Positions 4,955 to 7,668 of a stretch of DNA of 7,668 bases are shown here, in pieces. Position 1 is the first letter of the stretch. Every line of letters starts with the position of its first letter. Both the position numbers and the translations under genes were made by a program. The DNA comes from Brevundimonas sp. (GTDB lineage: Bacteria; Pseudomonadota; Alphaproteobacteria; Caulobacterales; Caulobacteraceae). Below the pieces are notes generated by a model. The model ran no database searches. It saw only the letters and a list, made by a program, of their open reading frames with translations, and was not told the origin of the DNA. The stretch is from contig JADCBH010000368.1 in NCBI GenBank assembly GCA_020253595.1, forward strand, positions 1 through 7,668. Reading direction: 5' to 3'.

Positions 4955-5064
4955 TGTTTTCGCCAGTTATCCAAACTCGCGCCGATTTCGCCTGTCGAAT
5001 CAATGCCCCGGCTTAATGAGGCGCGCTGAACGCGGGTGGGTTCAGGACTGTGCCATCATGGGGC

Positions 5065-5685
5065 ATGGCCAAAGCACCCCCCGAAGCCCCCGCGACCTAT
5101 TTCCGGCTCAGCGACGAGACCTGGGCGATCATCATCGAGGAGTACGCCAACGGCGCCACGGCAAAGCAGCTGGGGGCCAAGTGGAAGGTGGCGCCGAACT
5201 CGGTCTATCGACACGTCGGCGCGGCCAAGATGACCAAGCGCGACTGCGGCGACATGCGCGCGCGGGCGCACGCCAAGGCCGTCAGCCTGGCCGCGAGCGC
5301 GAAGGAGGCCAAGCGGGGACCCCGGCCGGAGACGATCGAGCCCACTCTGACCACCCTGTTCGCGGCGCCGCCCGAAGACGACCCGGACGCGACCGATCCC
5401 GCTGCGCTGGCGCAGGCGGCGACGCTGGCCAGCGGGCGGGCGATGAAGGGGCGGCTGTGGGCCGAGGCCAAGGCTCTGGCCGGGCTGGCGGAGGCCTATG
5501 CGCGGCTGGCGGCCCAGCCGGCAATGACGGAGGACCTGTATCGCCCCTCGCCACAGGATCAGGCGGCGGTGGATTTTCTGCTGTCGTGCCTGCCCCGGTA
5601 TCAGGCGATGGAAGAGGCGGTGATCGCGGGGGACTGGGCCCTAGCGGCCGAACACATCAACCCCAACCGCGCCGTCCGGGGATAG
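5065..5685 (+). CDS. Helix-turn-helix protein of unknown function
   Basis: This protein of about 206 aa starts at ATG 5065; a GTG five codons upstream (5050) is an alternative and neither has a strong ribosome binding site. Residues 16-50 (SDETWAIIIEEYANGATAKQ, then LGAKWKVAPNSVYRHV) form a clear helix-turn-helix of the kind that ends in a recognition helix, like the N-terminus of terminase small subunits or transposase/resolvase HTH domains. The middle (about 60-115) is Ala/Arg/Pro-rich and probably disordered, and the last 80 residues form Ala-rich helices (LWAEAKALAGLAEAYARLAA). I recognise no catalytic motif. It is divergent from the DUF3883 gene and overlaps the end of the convergent asparaginase gene by 45 bases. 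It could be a regulator of its neighbour or a phage remnant; it is listed as hypothetical. Confidence 0.72.
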   Translation: MAKAPPEAPATYFRLSDETWAIIIEEYANGATAKQLGAKWKVAPNSVYRHVGAAKMTKRDCGDMRARAHAKAVSLAASAKEAKRGPRPETIEPTLTTLFAAPPEDDPDATDPAALAQAATLASGRAMKGRLWAEAKALAGLAEAYARLAAQPAMTEDLYRPSPQDQAAVDFLLSCLPRYQAMEEAVIAGDWALAAEHINPNRAVRG

Positions 5686-6525
5686 CCAGGCGCGCTTCAT
5701 GCCCTGGCTGTTGAAGGGGTCGGCGTGGCGGCCGTGGCGGTCCAGAGCGATCAGGCCGCCGTCGCCGCCCAGCGTGCCGATCTCGTCGATGACGGCCCGG
5801 GCGGCGAGGTCGACGGGGCTGCCTGAGCGGACGCGCCAGCTGACCTGGGCGGCGGCGGCGGTGCGGAGGAAGTACTCGCCCTGACCGGTGGAGGAGACCG
5901 CGACGTCGGCGTCGGCCCAGACGCCGGCGGCCGGGATGGGGGTGTCGCCGACCCGGCCCGGCAGCTTGCCGAAGACGCCGCCGGTCGAGGTGGCGGCGGC
6001 GAGGCGACCCTGATCGTCCAGAACGCAGCAGCCGACGGTGCCGTGGGCGAGCGTCGGCGCGTGGCCGGGGGGGTGGTTGTCCTCGCCCTGACCGGCGCGG
6101 GTGAACCAGGCCTCAGGGTCGTCGATGGGGTCCAGCCCCTGTTCGGCGGCGAAGCGGGCGGCGCCGGAACCCGCGAGCAGGACGTGGGGGGTGTGGTCCA
6201 TGACGGCGCGGGCGGCGCGGATGGGGCTGGCGAAGCCCTGCAGGGCGGCGACGGCGCCGGCCTTGCGGGTGGGGCCGTCCATGAGGCTGGCGTCCAGCTC
6301 ATACTCCCCGGCCAGATTGGGTGATGAGCCGCGACCGGCGACGTAGAGGCCGCTCTCCTCCAGCATGACCACCGCCTCGACCACGGCGTCCAGCGCGGGC
6401 AGGCCGTCGTTCAGGCGGGCGGCCATGGCCTGAACCACCTGACGCATGTGGACGACCTCGGCGGAATAGTCGCGCGAGCGGCGCGCGCCGGCGCCGCCAT
6501 GCAGGATGAGGGCGGGAGCGGGCAT
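5641..6525 (-). CDS. iaaA: Isoaspartyl peptidase / L-asparaginase (Ntn-hydrolase, type 2 asparaginase family)
   Basis: This 294-aa enzyme belongs to the N-terminal-nucleophile family that hydrolyses isoaspartyl dipeptides and asparagine in the cytosol. The precursor cleaves itself before the catalytic threonine, here Thr163 in AHGTVGCCVLD, into an alpha chain (1-162) and a beta chain (163-294). Other family landmarks are ILHGGAGA near the N-terminus (7-14), GRGSSPNLAGEYELDASLMD (64-83), ATSTGG (178-183), GRVGDTPIPAAGVWAD (190-205, Arg191 and Asp194 in the substrate pocket) and STGQGE (212-217). All expected catalytic elements are present and the length is normal. The ATG is preceded by AGGAG at good distance (about 6533-6537, minus strand). 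It is transcribed divergently from the quinone-reductase gene and is probably a housekeeping gene outside the accessory island. Confidence 0.93.
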   Translation of the reverse strand: MPAPALILHGGAGARRSRDYSAEVVHMRQVVQAMAARLNDGLPALDAVVEAVVMLEESGLYVAGRGSSPNLAGEYELDASLMDGPTRKAGAVAALQGFASPIRAARAVMDHTPHVLLAGSGAARFAAEQGLDPIDDPEAWFTRAGQGEDNHPPGHAPTLAHGTVGCCVLDDQGRLAAATSTGGVFGKLPGRVGDTPIPAAGVWADADVAVSSTGQGEYFLRTAAAAQVSWRVRSGSPVDLAARAVIDEIGTLGGDGGLIALDRHGRHADPFNSQGMKRAWLSPDGAVGVDVFGR

Positions 6526-6643
6526 GGACGTCTCTCCTGAAACATTCGGCCTCTTTACCTGCGGGCCGGGGCCTGATTAGCGTCCCGCCGACGCGCGCGC
6601 CACGTTCAATGGGGAATGGGGGCGGCGCCCGGAAGGTTCATTC
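6526..6643. other. Divergent intergenic region between iaaA and the quinone reductase gene
   Basis: These 118 bases must hold the promoters of both outward-facing genes. The ribosome binding sites are visible at each end (AGGAG for iaaA; GGAAGG at 6630-6635 for the reductase). TTTACC at 6554-6559 and GATTAG at 6575-6580 make a weak plus-strand promoter candidate with 15-base spacing. I see no operator, repeat or RNA structure. Confidence 0.4.
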
Positions 6644-7645
6644 ATGCGCGCAGTTCTGTCCAAGACCGTTGGCGGTCCCTCGTCCCTGGTCGTGGACGAC
6701 ATCCTCGATCCGACGCCCAAGGCCGGCGAGGTGGTGATCGAGGTCAAGGCGGTGGGCATCAACTTCCCCGACACCCTGATCATCGAGGACAGATACCAGT
6801 TCCGCCCTGAGCGACCGTTCGCGCCGGGCGGCGAGGTCGCGGGCGTGATCGAGGCGGTCGGCGAGGGCGTGAAGGGCCTGTTCAAGGGCGACCGCGTGAT
6901 CGCCGTGCCGGGCTGGGGCGGGCTGGTCGAACGCATCGCCGTGCGCGCCGACAGCGTCATCAAGATGCCCGACGCCATGCCGTTCGACGAGGCCGCTGCG
7001 CTCGTCCTGACCTATGGCACGGCCTACTATGCGCTGAAGGACCGGGCGAACCTGAAGGCGGGCGAGGCGCTGCTGGTGCTGGGCGCGGCGGGCGGCGTGG
7101 GGGCCGCAGCCGTGGAGCTGGGCAAGGCGATGGGCGCCCATGTGATCGCCGCCGCCTCGACCGCCGACAAGGTGCAGTTCGCGCTGGAGCTCGGGGCCGA
7201 CAACGGCCTGATCTATCCGTCCGGAGCCATGGACAAGGCGGCGCAGAAGGAACTGTCGGGCGAGCTGAAGCTGGCGTCGGGCCGCGATGGGCCCGACGTG
7301 GTGTTCGACGGCGTGGGCGGCGACTATGCCGAGCCGGCGCTGAGGGCCATGGACTGGAACGGGCGGTATCTGGTGATCGGCTTCCCGGCCGGGATCCCGT
7401 CGTTCCCGCTGAACCTGACCCTGCTGAAGTCGGTGTCGGTCGTGGGCGTGTTCTGGGGCGCGGCGGTGGCGCGCGATCCCGAGGGGCACAAGGCCAATAT
7501 GGCCGACCTGATGCGGCTGTGGTCCGAAAAGAAGATCAGGCCGCGCGTGAGCCGCACCTTCCCGCTGGAACGCGCGCACGAAGCGATCCAGGCCCTGTCG
7601 GACCGCTCGGTCATGGGCAAGGTCGTGGTGACGATCGAGGACTGA
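6644..7645 (+). CDS. NADPH:quinone oxidoreductase family protein (zinc-independent MDR)
   Basis: This 333-aa protein is a medium-chain dehydrogenase/reductase of the quinone-reductase group. The N-terminal GroES-like domain (1 to about 125) contains VGINFPDTLIIEDRYQF and the PGGEVAGVIEAVGEGV signature (61-76). The conserved Cys/His zinc ligands of alcohol dehydrogenases are absent. The Rossmann domain has LVLGAAGGVGAAAVELGKA (144-162) as the NADPH-binding loop, then DVVFDGVGG and GRYLVIGFPAGIPSFPLN. The C-terminus carries the usual FPLERAHEAIQAL and GKVVVTI. The family reduces quinones or other alpha,beta-unsaturated carbonyls with NADPH in the cytosol; the substrate cannot be told from sequence. 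The ATG at 6644 has GGAAGG about eight bases upstream. It is complete and looks like an ordinary chromosomal gene. Confidence 0.93.
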   Translation: MRAVLSKTVGGPSSLVVDDILDPTPKAGEVVIEVKAVGINFPDTLIIEDRYQFRPERPFAPGGEVAGVIEAVGEGVKGLFKGDRVIAVPGWGGLVERIAVRADSVIKMPDAMPFDEAAALVLTYGTAYYALKDRANLKAGEALLVLGAAGGVGAAAVELGKAMGAHVIAAASTADKVQFALELGADNGLIYPSGAMDKAAQKELSGELKLASGRDGPDVVFDGVGGDYAEPALRAMDWNGRYLVIGFPAGIPSFPLNLTLLKSVSVVGVFWGAAVARDPEGHKANMADLMRLWSEKKIRPRVSRTFPLERAHEAIQALSDRSVMGKVVVTIED

Positions 7646-7649
7646 CCCG

Positions 7650-7668
7650 GGCGGACCACCGGACCGCC
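7650..7668 (+). terminator. Possible terminator hairpin after the quinone reductase gene
   Basis: Five bases after the TGA, GGCGGACC (7650-7657) can pair with GGACCGCC (7661-7668) with one mismatch around a 3-base loop. The window ends at the last stem base, so whether a T-run follows is not visible. Confidence 0.35.

Noticed and set aside
4210..4974. Long overlapping ORFs on both strands across the DUF3883 gene (also 4350-4886 plus)
   Set aside because: They are Arg/Pro- or Gly-rich translations typical of wrong frames in GC-rich DNA, and they contradict the frame carrying GYDI and IEVK motifs.
4896..5003. TTG-initiated 36-residue N-terminal extension of the DUF3883 protein
   Set aside because: There is no ribosome binding site for the TTG, whereas GTG 4895 has an excellent one and conserved sequence begins after it.
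6638..7579. 313-aa minus-strand ORF opposite the quinone reductase gene
   Set aside because: It is His/Arg/Gly-rich, without recognisable domains, and lies antisense to a well-conserved enzyme gene.

Overview
The window is GC-rich (apart from one island segment) and looks like the chromosome of an alphaproteobacterium, most likely Caulobacterales and Brevundimonas-like. This rests on the form of the LepA C-terminus, a GTTC-N7-GTTC type LexA box, the codon bias and REP-like palindromes. The assignment is by recognition only; no database search was possible.

Layout. (a) 1-96 is the last 31 codons of lepA (EF-4), whose body lies left of the window. (b) 97-309 carries three 40-bp palindromic units at an exact 52-bp period. 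(c) 310-860 is a translationally coupled DUF433/DUF5615 pair, a VapBC-like toxin-antitoxin candidate. (d) 866-1069 is a second, decaying copy of the lepA 3' end. (e) 1137-2676 is a visibly AT-richer pair: a short HipA-like kinase and a DUF3037 protein. (f) 2677-2881 is a decayed, reverse-strand copy of the 3' end of the nuclease gene found further right. (g) 2931-4006 is the SOS gene dinD under a LexA-box promoter, with a coupled 74-aa protein. (h) 3969-4895 (minus) is the intact gene for that nuclease-like protein (C-terminal DUF3883/NOV_C-type PD-(D/E)XK domain), with a REP-like palindrome inside its coding sequence. (i) 5065-5685 is a helix-turn-helix protein of unknown role. (j) 5641-6525 (minus) is isoaspartyl peptidase/L-asparaginase, and 6644-7645 is a zinc-independent NADPH:quinone-reductase-like enzyme; these are ordinary housekeeping genes.

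The main observation is architectural. Two accessory modules are each flanked by a complete gene on one side and a truncated duplicate of that gene's 3' tail on the other: TA pair with lepA, and dinD + small ORF with the DUF3883 gene. In both cases the order is full gene > cargo > tail copy, read along that gene's own strand. In both cases the duplicated homology stops at, or one base past, the gene's stop codon. This is what single-crossover (Campbell-like) insertion of tail-bearing DNA at gene 3' ends would leave. No integrase, transposase or tRNA gene is visible. Between the two scars sits the HipA-like/DUF3037 pair, with its last stop codon directly abutting the second scar. The stretch 97-5003 therefore reads as a mosaic island of stress and possible defence genes stacked downstream of lepA. 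Joint function of these genes is inference only.
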